From Camillea tinctor (lineage: Eukaryota; Ascomycota; Sordariomycetes; Xylariales; Xylariaceae), in the NCBI GenBank assembly GCA_022578605.1, contig MU394057.1, positions 124,001 through 188,000 on the forward strand: a stretch of DNA of 64,000 nucleotides. The letters are read 5' to 3'. Under the pieces are notes generated by a model, which did not search any database, was not told where the DNA came from, and saw nothing but the letters and a program-made list of their open reading frames with translations. Positions within the stretch are counted from its first letter, which is position 1. Each line of letters starts with the position of its first letter. Position numbers and translations under genes: made by a program. Of the stretch, positions 29,120-38,852 are shown one piece after another.

Positions 29120-31679
29120 GTGACCTCAAATGTCACCGCTGTCATCATCATCATCAGATGTCAAGTGGAGAACAGTATTTCCCCCCTGCTTTGGAGGCAG
29201 TTCGATTATAGCATATCGGATAAAGCCTGCCTCTTCTACTCCTATCGTAAAAGCTAAAGAGAAAGGGGAGTTATGGAGTTGTTAGGAACTGAGCCGATTT
29301 GTTTTCCTCTCTGCTATAAACCTAAAGGCTGTACATGCGTATCTGTAGGTCAATCTTTGGGAGCAGTGTTGCTATCCCCTCATACAGTACAGCCGCTTCG
29401 TTGTATAAGGCCGACGAACAAATAGTTAGATAAATAGGCAAACCTAGAAAAGAGTGAGCTGATAAGGGGACACGGTACCAGCCAGCATACAAAATTGATA
29501 TGAGACGTTCAGCAAGCGAATTAAAAAGTAGGCAATAACAGTAGCATTTCTGTAGTAAAGTACTTGAGCGATATCAAAACATGGCTGAATAGTACATCTA
29601 TCAAGTCATGCAAGACTGGTTAAGCAGTGCAACTCCCGTCATGCAAGGCTGACAGCGGATGCGCCAGCAAGGGAACTGATGCATACCTAGGTGCATATAT
29701 ATATATGTATGTACGTGCAACGAATCTTGCAATACCACTAAGAGGTGATCCACAGCCCCTGATCGGGACAAGGGGATATACTCAAGGAACGACTCAGACC
29801 TAACCCTGAACTAGTAGTGTATTAGGAGTTGCGAGTAGTTTCCTTTCAAAAAAGATACTCTTAACAGACAGATATACCTCCGTAAATATCAAGACAAATC
29901 CCATAGTAAACATGAGAAGAAAAACAGAAAGAACAGGGACTAAACGCCAACCGAACCCTTCCTCCTATCCCACCGCAAAGTAGATAATTCTACCATATTA
30001 AGGTATATACGAAAAAAATTCCGCCAAGCAAATTCCACCTTGGCGAAAAAAAAAGGGGAGAAAGGGGGGGGGGAGGCTACCCAATGACTCGCCCCCTAGT
30101 TCCTCGTCTTATAAATTATATATGCCCCAACTGAGAGCCGTTGGGGAAAGTGAAAAGAAGGATGGAGAGGGAGACAGAGAGAGAAGGGATAGATCCTGCC
30201 ACAGCAGCAAACACGAACCAAAGTAGAAGCAAAAACCAATCGAGCCATCAGCCAAGAACCCCCCAAACCCTCCGCTTCTCCCCCTTTTGGAGGAGATTAT
30301 GTGTGTCAGGTGCGTGTGCGCAAATCAATCCATAGATAGCATCACTATATCACATCGGTATCGTGTCTCGTATTTATTTCGTCCATCTGCTTGCTTGCTT
30401 CCGAAAGACACAGTCCCACAATGCACACAAGAGACATAGTAGAGGGGAAAAGAGGGGAGGCGGGAGGGGGGAAGTGGATGGATTCAAGAAACGCAAGAAA
30501 ACCACCTTGCCCAGATCTTTTACTTTACCATTACATGCCCTTTTCCCAGCAGGAAATAAAAATAAAAGCACACGTATTCAACTTAAGGAGGCACGCAAAG
30601 CAATACTAGTAAACGGGGAGAGGGGAGGCAAGCAAAGGTTTGGGTTGCACAAAATCATAAAAAGGGAAGTAGAAATAAGGTAATAAGGTAATAAGGTAAT
30701 AAGGTAAGGGGGAGGTAAAGGGGAAAAGGAGAAAGGGGTAAGTGAAGAAAAAAAGGGGGAGTGATGTAATAACACCCAAAAGAATCGTGCAGGTTTATAT
30801 GTCGGCAATTAAGCTCTCTTTCTTTTCTTACTTTTTTTTTTTTTTTCACTTTCACTCTCCGTTTCCTCTCCTCTTACTTCCATTTCCTTTTTATTTCCTA
30901 TACCTATTCCTATGCCGCTCTCGTTTTTCCTTGCTTCTTTTTCAGTTCTTCCCCTCCTTTTTTCTTCTCTTCCAAATTTCGCCGGTTCTCTCATCACCTG
31001 GATCCAGGAGAATCCTCTCCTACCCTTCTAATGTTCTTCCCTTAAGGGTAGATCAAATAAGAAGGGAGAAGAGAAATTAATAGATATACCAGTTGCTTTT
31101 TTTTTTTAGAGGAAAGCTGAGTTGGGAATAGAGAAGCAGAAAAATTGGAGAGGAAGAAGGGGGGGAAATCCAATGCATAAACCACAATCGCTCATGAGGG
31201 TTGTTTTTTAAAAAAAAAAGAGAGGTGGTGATGATGACAATAATCATGGTCAGAGCCGCCGACCACGAAAAACAATAAAACATAAAACAATCGAAACCCT
31301 TTTACTCTGTGCCTCCCCTATATTGGTGAACCCCTTCAATTCCCGTTTTGTTGATCCCTAAGTAGTTCCCAGTTCTGTCAATACAATCGATCAATCCATC
31401 CATCCGTCCCCCCTCCCCTTCCAACCTGAACGCTGACCACCCTTTCTAGAAAAGTAAAACACACGCGCATACACACATACACACAAAACCCGTAAATCAA
31501 CCTAGAAACTCCTAGACAACATGTCAACACATTGGGGGCTTCCCTTATTGATTCCATTAAGCCGATGAGAGAAATGATAGTATGGTATAAACAATCATGA
31601 TCGTTGTACCATCAAACTCTTGATTACCTGAATAGCAGGGCAGTAACTCCAGGTAGATGGGAAGGCCAGGGAGGCCTTT
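29120..31679. other. Intergenic, convergent 3' flanks (FYV10 / CAF1)
   Basis: This 2.6-kb AT-rich region lies between convergent genes. It contains purine-rich stretches (29900-30760), a short 8-bp repeat of the AAGGTAAT type around 30674-30705 and pyrimidine-rich tracts (30820-30970). Open frames at 30141-30683 follow these skews. No gene supported. Confidence 0.6.
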
Positions 31680-32027
31680 TTAATCGAACCGGGGGGCATC
31701 TGGGTTGTAGTAAGCTTGTCCTTGGTAATACATGGAAGGATGCGGTTGTAGAGGGTTGGGGAAGTTGTTCCTAGATGAGGGCAAAGACGGAGTAGTGATA
31801 GGAGGGTAGGAAATGTTGAGTACGGGTGTCCATGAACCGTTGTTCATCAAGTAAGGGGCAACAGAGGAATGGGCAACGGGAATACGCTGTCCAGCCACAA
31901 ACGGTTGGATGTGCGGTCTGTTATGCTCAGGGGGAGCGGAACTAGACCCTTGAAGGCGGAAGAGATGTCCAGTTTGTCGCGATGGAACCCTTGATGCGGG
32001 AGACCGTCTTCCCTCGACTGGCTGATC
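31680..32027 (-). other. Open frame in phase with, and directly after, the CAF1 stop codon (possible C-terminal extension)
   Basis: Reading on past the CAF1 TAG (32030-32028) in the same frame gives 115 sense codons before TAA at 31680. It starts DQPVEGRRSPASRVPSRQ, is rich in Pro, Ser, Asn and Tyr, and ends YYNPDAPRFD, which looks like ordinary disordered protein. It could be joined to CAF1 by stop-codon readthrough, or by a 48-nt intron (GTGTGT donor at 32066 to CCAG acceptor ending 32019) that removes the stop and keeps the frame. It could also be chance. Confidence 0.4.
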
Positions 32028-33587
32028 CTATCTAGTGGGAGGAAAATTGAACGATCCAAACACACCTCCACCGCCTCCGGGCGTCATCGGTCCCATGCCC
32101 ATCCCGTTGGTATTGTGCGACTGGGCGGCGGGGGTCGTGGCCAGTCCGACACTGGCGGTACTGGGCGTACTAGGACCTCCGCCGTTCGTGTTGCCATTGG
32201 TACCACCGGGAGGGCTATTCTCTGTGTTATTCGCTTGCGGATGTGACGTCAGGGGCATCTCCATGCCCGAGAACCCGAGTCCCCAAACCTTGCCGATCTG
32301 GTCGTCCGGTATCTCTCCGTTGTATATCCTTTCACGCAGCTGAAAGAATACCTTACCCGTCAGCAAACTATCGGAACCCGCCTGGTGCGCCGCACCAACA
32401 CGCTTAATCTTGAGGGCGTCTGCAATACTCTCGAGGCCCGATTTTTGCTCAAACTTCTGCATGATCTCGGCCGAGGCCGGGTCTATCGGCGTGTGCATGC
32501 CCGAATTGTGGAGCTTGACGGCATACTTCATGAGGTGCTTAACATCGTAGGTCGTAGGAAACCACTTCTTCATAACCTTGTCGAATTCGCTCTCATCATT
32601 GGCAAGTTTCTTATCGGCCAGCAGCTTGGTCAAGTATCCGAAGTCGTAGCCACCGTGGAAGGAGAGCCACTTGACATTGTCGTAGCAGACGAAGCCCGAG
32701 ACGATGAAGAGCGATGCAAACTTTTGTGCGTCGATTCCGTCGCGCTCGAGTAGATTGAAGTCGATACCGGCCTGCTGCAGCGATTCGATCGAGGCTTGGT
32801 TGTACATGTCGTTTTTGAGCGAGAACTTGAAATTGAACTGCCAGGCCAGAGGAACTTGTGGTTGATTTCCATGCCGCCTCGCGTTGGGCCCAACCTCGTT
32901 CTGAGCAGCGTTCGCACGATCCGCAGGTGTCTCTCCCTTTTCGTTAAACAAGCTGATTCCTATCTGGATCACCTTGAGTAGGTCGACGTTTACTCGTAAA
33001 CACTGGTAATGGTAGTCGCTTTTGCCCCGGAAATTGCCCATCGGACGGCCTACTATGCCGGGAAACTCTGTATCCTAGAAACCAATGGGGGGTCAGCGTG
33101 AGGGGGTTGGCAGGAGAGAGAGAGGGAGAGGGAGAGGGACATGTCTAACCATGGCGACATAAGGAAATTCCTCAACCAGATCCATCAGGAGGGCCATCTC
33201 TTCTTCGAAATTATGCTTCCACACGTCACGTATACGACCCTTGCCACCACCACCTGCCCGTGCCGACCGCTCGGTAGCCATGTTATGAGACTGCTGGTGG
33301 GGATGATGCTGCTGTTGTAGTTGCGCGGCCTGCTGAAAGCCTGTCCTAGCTGCTTGACTAGCAAAGCCCGTCTGATCGCCAACCCCAAAGCCGGCACCAG
33401 CATTGATGCCACCACCTAAGCCGAGTCCATTTGCGGCAAAAGGACTTAACTGCGTATTGAGGTAGGCCGGGTTCGTCAGAGAGGGCGGTTGATGTGTCGT
33501 CGCATGGGACTGGGAAGGGTGAGAGGCGAATTGGTGCTGGTAGGGAGGCATGGTGGGTGGACCACCCCCAAAGCGAGGAGGCGCCAT
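32028..33587 (-). CDS. POP2: CCR4-NOT deadenylase Caf1/Pop2
   Basis: The model is complement(join(32028..33074,33150..33587)), giving 494 residues. Caf1/Pop2 is the DEDD-type 3' exonuclease of the CCR4-NOT complex, which shortens mRNA poly(A) tails. Exon 1 encodes a long Gln/Gly/Pro-rich N-terminus and then IRDVWKHNFEEEMALLMDLVEEFPYVAM. The 75-nt intron (donor GTTAGA) joins exactly at VAM/DTEFPGIVGRP, giving the first two catalytic acids (Asp147, Glu149). The third is in FHGGYDFGYLTK and the fourth in AAHQAGSDSLLTG. QCLRVNVDLLKVIQIGISLF and EFDKVMKKWFPTTYDVKHLMKY are typical of the family. The C-terminal tail is Gly/Pro/Asn-rich and ends GGGGGVFGSFNFPPTR at TAG. An in-frame extension follows that stop. 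Confidence 0.95.
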
Positions 33588-34215
33588 ATGTGGTGGATAG
33601 GTAGAGATGTTGGGTTGGCGAAAAGGAAGATCCTCAAACTTTTCTCCTGCTACTTTGTCTGCAAGGACTGGAGTAGGTCGTCATGAGGGAAGCCCGATGG
33701 CGAGAAACCCGGAGGATGTTAAAACCCCAAACCCAGGATATTCGGGCTGCAAAATGTGGCACGTCGCTTGTATTATTATTCTCTCGGTCGCAGTCTTTTC
33801 TGGTCGCGTTTGGTGGTAGAAGCAGTGGTGAATTAGGAGTGAATTAGAATGGGGTGGTCGAGGAGGATGAAGAATGGAGAATGGTGGGGGGCTATCGATT
33901 GATTAGAAGGTGGATATGGGTTGTAGATGGATAGGTAGTGAATAGGGGAAGAAGTAGACGAATGATGCGAAACTGGGCTCGCAGGTAAAAAAGGTTACAA
34001 GATGTTGAATCGCGATTAGCAACAACCTAGGCTTCAATGCTTGAGGTCTTCAACCTTGAATCGGGGGTTTTGGGGGGGTAGCATTGAGCCTGTCAGCTGT
34101 TGAACACCTGTCGTATGGGTAAGAGCAGGCTACCTACAGTTGTCTCGGACGGCGCGGGGAATATCTTTTTTGCCGCTTGCCTTATAGGTTTAACGGTATG
34201 TACCTTCTAATCTAA
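33588..34215. promoter_or_regulatory. CAF1 upstream region
   Basis: This 628-bp region upstream of CAF1 reaches to the inserted repeat element. It contains G-rich runs (33880-34080) on the plus strand. I see no gene and no certain binding site. Confidence 0.5.
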
Positions 34216-34220
34216 CTCAG

Positions 34221-34339
34221 AGAAAAATAGATGTATTAGATGTAAAGATGATGGTTGTGTTAGGTTACTGGACTGTGTGTGAATCCCCATTTATACCCTT
34301 AGGGTACTTGTAACACCTTCCTTCACTGACCCCCTAGCT
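34221..34339. repeat. Left 119-bp terminal direct repeat of the miniature element
   Basis: Identical to 34968-35086, offset by 747 bp. Preceded by CTCAG (34216-34220). It contains GTGTGTGAATCCCC and ends CCCCCTAGCT. Confidence 0.9.
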
Positions 34340-34967
34340 ACTCCCATTGGCACAAGTAGGCCCCCAGGCCTTGGTATCGCTAACCATCAATTCCAGCACA
34401 CTCCATCCATCTGGGTACCAAACTCCATACATCTCTATCCATCGTATGTATCTCTCAAAGCCTCAATTCCACCAAATACTTCCTCGTCCGACAAGGGACA
34501 ATTGCCAACTCGGGCTAAGGCCATGGGCCGCCAGAAATACTGGGTGTCTCCAGTCCTCACATTGCCAGTGGTGGGCATCAACGCGAGACCAAACATGGCG
34601 TATACTATGAGGTATTGTAGTTGATCGAATGGGGATTTGATGAGGTACTTCCGTTGTATGTAGCAGCTGAGGTATGGCACTTGAAGTATGAAGGTATGAA
34701 GGTATGAGGTGGTCAGCTATAGTGGTATGAAGGGCTGAGGGCATGAGGTCGGCAGCTGAGGTATGGTTGGTGATGATGCTAGGTTAGGTTGTTGGCGAGG
34801 GCTCAGGACCTCAGGTATTGGCGATGGTTGTAGAAGGTATGAGGTGCAATTCATTTTGACAGCCAGGTTGATTGAAAATTGTAGATGACCATATTGACAA
34901 CATAGGAAATGGAAATGAGCAAACAATCCAAAGGTCTTGTGTTTTTGACTGCCTCACCGAGGACACC

Positions 34968-35086
34968 AGAAAAATAGATGTATTAGATGTAAAGATGATG
35001 GTTGTGTTAGGTTACTGGACTGTGTGTGAATCCCCATTTATACCCTTAGGGTACTTGTAACACCTTCCTTCACTGACCCCCTAGCT
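34968..35086. repeat. Right 119-bp terminal direct repeat of the miniature element
   Basis: Identical to 34221-34339. Followed directly by CTCAG (35087-35091), matching the five bases before the left copy. Confidence 0.9.
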
Positions 35087-35091
35087 CTCAG

Positions 35092-35443
35092 TGCTCAAGT
35101 GCTGCATGTGCTCGGTGGCAGTTGTAGGTGGGGCACTGGGGATGGGGGGAGACTCATTCATGTGCACTATACACTAGCCTACGCTACTTAGTTAGTAGCC
35201 TGTACCTAACCTACACACCCTACTCCGTACAAGGCTATCCAATCCCATTCCCGTCAATTCGATCGAAACTTAATCAGCAACAGAGACGGGTAACTGCGAT
35301 ACTTATTAGTTACTAAGCTCTTGACTAAATCACTATCGCTATCAGATAAACAGAGACAAGCCAACAGAGAGAGAGAGAGCATTATAACATCTCCCTCTCA
35401 ACTCCCGATCCCACACTTACAAAACATACTATTGACTACCACA
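35092..35443. promoter_or_regulatory. NDUFB3-type gene promoter region
   Basis: These 352 bp separate the element from the start codon at 35444. They hold a short GA-repeat (35367-35378) and a C-rich leader. With the element inserted just upstream, the original promoter may have been displaced. No specific site is certain. Confidence 0.45.
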
Positions 35444-35990
35444 ATGTATCCCTCAAGGTATGATATGATACGATACAATGACCTCCCAGCTCATGCCATC
35501 TACCCACCCATCCATTCAATTCAATTCACCTGAATAGCATCGTCAACTCGAATATTTACTAATTCGCACAATTGGAATCACGCAAACAGGATACTCCGCG
35601 CACAGAACGGCCACCCCAAGCCGAGCATTACAGGCTTCGACCCGAGGAAGTTTGCTCAAGCCGCCACCCCGCCGAGATACGATCCTTGGGAGAGAACGTC
35701 AGTTTCTTCTTTTTTTTTGTTCTTCTTCCTCTTCTCCTCTCCTCTCGCCCTATCCCTCGTTCCCTCTCGCACGAGCGCGCGAGCCTACGCACGCACATAA
35801 CCCGAGCTAACCCGAGAGCAGAGAGGCCTGGCGATACACCGGCATATTCTCGAGATGGAACCGATTTAAGGGCGCCTTCCCAGGGCTTGGTGTAGCTACC
35901 GTTGCTTTCATCGCTTACCTCGGATATGAGAAAATGTTCCTTCAGGACGATCACCATCACGGAGAAGGACATGGAGAGGGTCACCATTAA
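35444..35990 (+). CDS. NDUFB3: NADH:ubiquinone oxidoreductase (complex I) B12 / NDUFB3-type subunit
   Basis: The model is join(35444..35457,35590..35697,35822..35990), giving 96 residues. It is a small accessory subunit of the mitochondrial complex I membrane arm. The coding first exon is 14 nt (MYPS plus two bases), and the other exons read ILRAQNGHPKPSITGFDPRK, then ATPPRYDPWER joined to TEAWRYTGIFSRWNRFKGAF. A single hydrophobic segment follows (PGLGVATVAFIAYLGYEKMF), and the end is His-rich (DDHHHGEGHGEGHH). The sequence DPWER-EAWRYTGxFSRWNRFKGAFPGLG is what I know of the fungal family. Intron 1 has donor GTATGA and branch ACTAAT. Intron 2 uses the less common donor GTCAGT. None of the raw open frames shows this gene; it appears only after splicing. 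Confidence 0.9.
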
Positions 35991-37358
35991 TCGATTGCCG
36001 CGTACTCCATTCCGGGGAGGCGCAAATCTTCGAAAGGAGTATCCAGTGTGGAGATATATCTATCTCATTGTAGAACTGAGTATGTCATGTGTACATATAT
36101 ATACGAAACCTGTCTGCGAAGAATACCGGACAGGAGACTACCAATTGATGAAAAAAAAGCAAAAAGGAAAGCAAAGAAAAAAATCATGACCCACAAACCG
36201 ATGGATATTTTGTCTACTACTTGGACGTTGTGTGAAAAGTATCTCTAGATAACAAGGACAGGAGAGTACCCAGATCAAATCAGAGCAGAAACCCTTTCAC
36301 GGCATCCGGATGACACGGAGAGATAATTCTTCAATACATTCAATACTAACACAGCCACTCCATGCGAAGCATAATACCGACGTATAAGAAGGGAAGTAAA
36401 CACAAAATGGTATAGATCAACTATATCAGAAGAATACAGATCGAGAGCTACCTAAGGTAAGCCGAGCAAACCAATAGGGGGGAAAACAGTGGTATATAGA
36501 GAATAAACAGAAAAGGGGTGGGAGGAGAAATATACAACAAAAGTATAATATGTGATATGTAAAATATCTGTTTTTTCTTTAGATATATCGTTGTCCCCTT
36601 CCAATCTTAAAGTGGACAATCCATGGCTAGGTTATCTTTATCTTCCTGCGTGGTATCTTTCTCAATAACGAGTAGAAAAAACAACCTTCCTTCCTTCCCA
36701 TATGCCCTTCCCCCGTCCGGTTTGTTTCCCTCGCGCCGCTCTCTCTCCGACTCTCTCTCTCTCTGTCTCCTCGAAAATGAAGAAAGGGGAGAGAAGAGGG
36801 AGAGAGGGGGGAAAATGAACATATGAATACTAAAAGAACAGAAAAACGAAATAAAGAAGAAAAATAATAATTTGATATCCCGTCTATCGCATGAGAGCGT
36901 TAAACCCAATGTAAAAAAAAAAGAACAATACACATGCGATGCGATGCTTATTGATGTTTGCTGTGCTAAAAAAGTAAAAATAGGAAACGTAGGCCCCGTA
37001 CTTAAGTAACAAGTGAGACAGAACCCCCGTGATAGATATCATTGAAAAAGCCCTTTTCCCTCCGATTCCAGTTCAAAAAAAAAAAAAAAAAAAGAGAAAG
37101 AGAAAAAAAACTAGCCCGCCTGGAGATAATTGTTCAAGAAAGTAAAGTTCTCTTTTAAAACAAAAAAATAACGCCCATACAGCCCAAATCTCCTCCTCGG
37201 AAAAGCGAGTTCTTCCCCCCCTTTTATTTCTCTGAGAACCCATAGATTGCAGATAAGGGAGGTAAGGGAGGAGGAGATAAGGCGAATGCTAGATTTGATC
37301 TGATCTGATTTCTTTTTTCTTTTCTTTCTTCCATCTTAAATTTTTTCTTCTTCTTTCC
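35991..37358. other. Intergenic, convergent 3' flanks (NDUFB3-type gene / coiled-coil gene)
   Basis: This 1.4-kb AT-rich gap has A-runs near 37078-37110 and a pyrimidine-rich tract (37300-37360) next to the following gene's stop. The ORFs here (for example 36607-36933) follow base skew. No gene supported. Confidence 0.65.
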
Positions 37359-38852
37359 TCACAGCCCGATCCCGTCGACGACGTCGAGGGCGGCCTCGAC
37401 CGCGACCTCGAGCTCGGCGACGCGGTGCTTGAGCCCCCTGTTCTCGTCGCGCAGCAGGCTCACCGTGTCCCACGCCACGCTCGAGTCCTGGCCGCGGCAG
37501 TTCTGGCAGTCCTCCGCGAGCGCCTTCTTGGGCTCCCCCGAGGACATCCCGCGCACGAAGAACCGCTGCAGCGTGCTCATCTGCTGGCTCGCGCGCGCGG
37601 GCTTGGGCACTACGAGGTTGGGCACGGATTTGGGCGTGGAGGGCTGCGAGAGCGGCGTGGCGGCGGTGTTAGTGGTGTGGTGGTCGGCGCAGTCCGTCTC
37701 GGTGGCGGTGGTGGTGGTGGTTGTCGTCGTCGGGCTGCGGCACCGCGAGAAGATGCTGGCGCTCTCGGCGCTCTCGGCGTCGGTGTCGGTGCTCAGGTCG
37801 GAGCGGAAGGTGCCGTCGCTCTTGCGCCACTTCTTGCGGTCCTCGAGCTCGTCGACGCCGAGGTCCTCGCTGATGACGGAGCCCTCGGCTGTGGGAGCGC
37901 CGCCGTTGGCCAGAAGTTTCTCGCGCGCGAAGGCGGCGGCGCGCTCCTCGGCCCGGGTCTTGCGCTCCGTATGCAGCTCCGCCACTAGCTGCTGCATCGT
38001 CTTCTCCTGCTCGGCCGCCTTGGCCGCCATGTTCTCCAGCTGGTTCTTGAAGTGCTTGATCCGCAGCTCCGTCTCCTCCATCTCCTCCTTCTGCGCCTCC
38101 CGCTCCGCCTCGAACTCCCGTATGGTCGCCGCCTGCCGCCGGTAGGCGTCCTGCATCTTGTGCAGCAGACCGACCGCGTTTGTCTGCAGGTTCTTAAACG
38201 CCGCCGGCGAGAAGGCGTCGCGGTCTGAGGGGTTCGACGACGGGAATAGCGCCGCCTCGACGTCCAGCTCGGCGACGTCCTCGATCTCCGGTGTCTGTTG
38301 GGCCTGCCCCGTCAGACGTGTCGTCAGGGAGGCCAGGAAGCTGGTGCGGTTTGATGGGGTGGTACAATTCGGTGTCGTTGCTGGCTTGGGTAGAGCACCC
38401 CCTTGCTTGGACGCGGCTATGGTGTTAGGAGGAGCGGTAGTAGCAGCATTTTTTACGGGCGGTGATGTGTCCCCTAACCGGCTGGCTGCTCTGGTCGGTG
38501 ACCTCTGCGAGCGTCGTCGTGCGACCCGACTGTCGCCGGTGAGCGCCATGTCTTGTGATTGGTGTCTTGATTTTGGTGTCCCAGCGGTGGGTTGTTGTGT
38601 TTTGGCCGACTGTTGTCGTTCTTGTTCTTCTTGTCCTTCTTGTTCTTCTTGTCCTTGTAGGCCGGTCGATGAGGCCAAGCTGCTGTTAGGTTTTATCGAT
38701 CGTTCCTCAGCCAGTTCGAAGTTCAACTCCGGTACGTGATGGTCGACAGTTCTCCCAGGTTCTCCAGGATCGGTATGCGGGTGATTCGTTTCTATTATCA
38801 CACTCGACCCCCGTGTAGTTGGTCCTTGCGGAGTTGTGGCACTCCTGAGCAT
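37359..38852 (-). CDS. Coiled-coil protein of unknown function
   Basis: This single-exon frame encodes 497 residues from the ATG at 38852. The N-terminal 180 residues are low-complexity, with a Gln/Glu run (EEQEGQEEQERQQ) and a basic patch RVARRRSQRSPTR. A long coiled coil spans about residues 220-320 (MQDAYRRQAATIREFEAERE and on). A Thr run lies near residue 378. The C-terminus looks like a conserved motif: CQNCRGQDSSVAWDTVSLLR, then DENRGLKHRVAELEVAVEAALDVVDGIGL, a second short coiled coil following a CxxC pair. I do not recognise the family by name. The 3' half of the coding region is much richer in GC than the 5' part. Confidence 0.8.
   Translation of the reverse strand: MLRSATTPQGPTTRGSSVIIETNHPHTDPGEPGRTVDHHVPELNFELAEERSIKPNSSLASSTGLQGQEEQEGQEEQERQQSAKTQQPTAGTPKSRHQSQDMALTGDSRVARRRSQRSPTRAASRLGDTSPPVKNAATTAPPNTIAASKQGGALPKPATTPNCTTPSNRTSFLASLTTRLTGQAQQTPEIEDVAELDVEAALFPSSNPSDRDAFSPAAFKNLQTNAVGLLHKMQDAYRRQAATIREFEAEREAQKEEMEETELRIKHFKNQLENMAAKAAEQEKTMQQLVAELHTERKTRAEERAAAFAREKLLANGGAPTAEGSVISEDLGVDELEDRKKWRKSDGTFRSDLSTDTDAESAESASIFSRCRSPTTTTTTTTATETDCADHHTTNTAATPLSQPSTPKSVPNLVVPKPARASQQMSTLQRFFVRGMSSGEPKKALAEDCQNCRGQDSSVAWDTVSLLRDENRGLKHRVAELEVAVEAALDVVDGIGL

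Larger units (their letters stand above)
34221..35086. mobile_element. Miniature LTR-like element (TRIM/SMART type), non-coding
   Basis: An 866-bp unit is bounded by two identical 119-bp direct repeats (34221-34339 and 34968-35086; I see no mismatch). CTCAG occurs directly outside both ends (34216-34220 and 35087-35091), as expected of a 5-bp target-site duplication. The 628-bp interior has no ORF of note. TGGCACAAGTAGG starts 8 bases after the left repeat (34348) and could be a tRNA primer-binding site, but I cannot name the tRNA. No clear polypurine tract precedes the right repeat. The repeats begin AG and end CT rather than TG...CA, which is unusual for LTRs. Identical repeats suggest a recent insertion. 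The element sits between CAF1 and the NDUFB3 gene, in both promoters' space. Confidence 0.75.

Noticed and set aside
37425..38739. Three plus-strand frames (187, 238 and 193 codons) opposite the coiled-coil gene
   Set aside because: They are antisense shadows with Arg/Gly/Ser-rich composition; the minus strand has a coherent coiled-coil protein.
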